This document shows positions 63,858 through 64,000 of a stretch of 64,000 bases of DNA, piece by piece (the first letter of the stretch is position 1; every line of letters starts with the position of its first letter). Origin of the DNA: Pseudomonas matsuisoli (GTDB lineage Bacteria; Pseudomonadota; Gammaproteobacteria; Pseudomonadales; Pseudomonadaceae); assembly GCF_014647635.1 (NCBI RefSeq), contig NZ_BMPO01000009.1, positions 172,408 through 236,407 of the forward strand, read 5' to 3'. The position numbers and the translations under genes were made by a program. The notes beneath the pieces are model-generated. The model was not told where the DNA came from and did no database searches. It saw only the letters and a program-made list of their open reading frames with translations.

Positions 63858-64000
63858 GGAGTTCCGCGGTTTTTACCCGCCCTTGTATGTCGACTCCCGT
63901 CTCCAAAGAGGCGATAGTCCCCGACTGATCATCGGGGGAGGACCGCAAGCCGCACCCGCCCTTAAGCCTCGAGCTTGTTGTGTAGATTGCGCTGCGCTCC

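Overview
The window is chromosomal DNA of a high-GC gammaproteobacterium in the Pseudomonas group (Pseudomonas sensu lato; Stutzerimonas-like is my guess). The signs are an EarP/EF-P pair with Arg32 in EF-P, the gltRS-gtsABCD-oprB glucose-uptake block, the imuA-imuB-dnaE2 mutasome, and many REP elements of the type GTAGGAGC-GGGCTTGCCCGC. I see no tRNA, rRNA, CRISPR array, prophage or transposase. The one clear RNA gene is the 4.5S SRP RNA near 27.2 kb.

Layout. 0-11.9 kb is housekeeping and mixed genes: earP, efp, dbpA, an SGNH hydrolase, a DUF1028 protein, a small membrane protein, a thiosulfate-type transporter, apt, a small DUF3509-like protein, yceH, a glycosyltransferase/PAP2 pair and a SCO1 protein. 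12-15.3 kb is a taurine/nitrate-type ABC importer with two different binding proteins. 15.4-18.5 kb is dnaX-ybaB-recR. 18.8-26.9 kb is the glucose regulon: response regulator, kinase, periplasmic binding protein, two permeases, ATPase and porin. 27.2-33 kb holds ffs, tandem composite REPs, and the LexA-controlled imuA-imuB-dnaE2 cassette.

33.1-44.8 kb is a compact catabolic island. A minus-strand operon (SDR, aminotransferase, alpha/beta hydrolase, M20 N-carbamoylase-type amidohydrolase, gentisate-dioxygenase-like bicupin, NtaA/RutA-type flavin monooxygenase) lies next to a GntR/FCD regulator. It is divergent from an NMT1/THI5-type ABC importer that carries an inserted class II aldolase. A shared GTAT(G/A)CAA motif lies at the likely control sites. 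Its enzyme set suggests uptake and opening of a nitrogen heterocycle; the substrate is unknown.

44.8-48.2 kb has two small genes and polB (DNA polymerase II). 48.4-63.9 kb is a type II secretion locus: gspC-D-E-F-G-H-I-J-L-M-N in one overlapping operon headed by a SoxB-like protein that has lost most of its metal-ligand motifs. Divergent from it is a Tat-type PhoX phosphatase. gspK is set apart beyond phoX, head-to-head with a tatA-like gene. Pho-box-like repeats face both ways between the SoxB-like gene and phoX, so I infer a phosphate-starvation secretion module resembling the xcp/uxp locus of P. putida. Functions are inferred from sequence reading alone; no database search was run.
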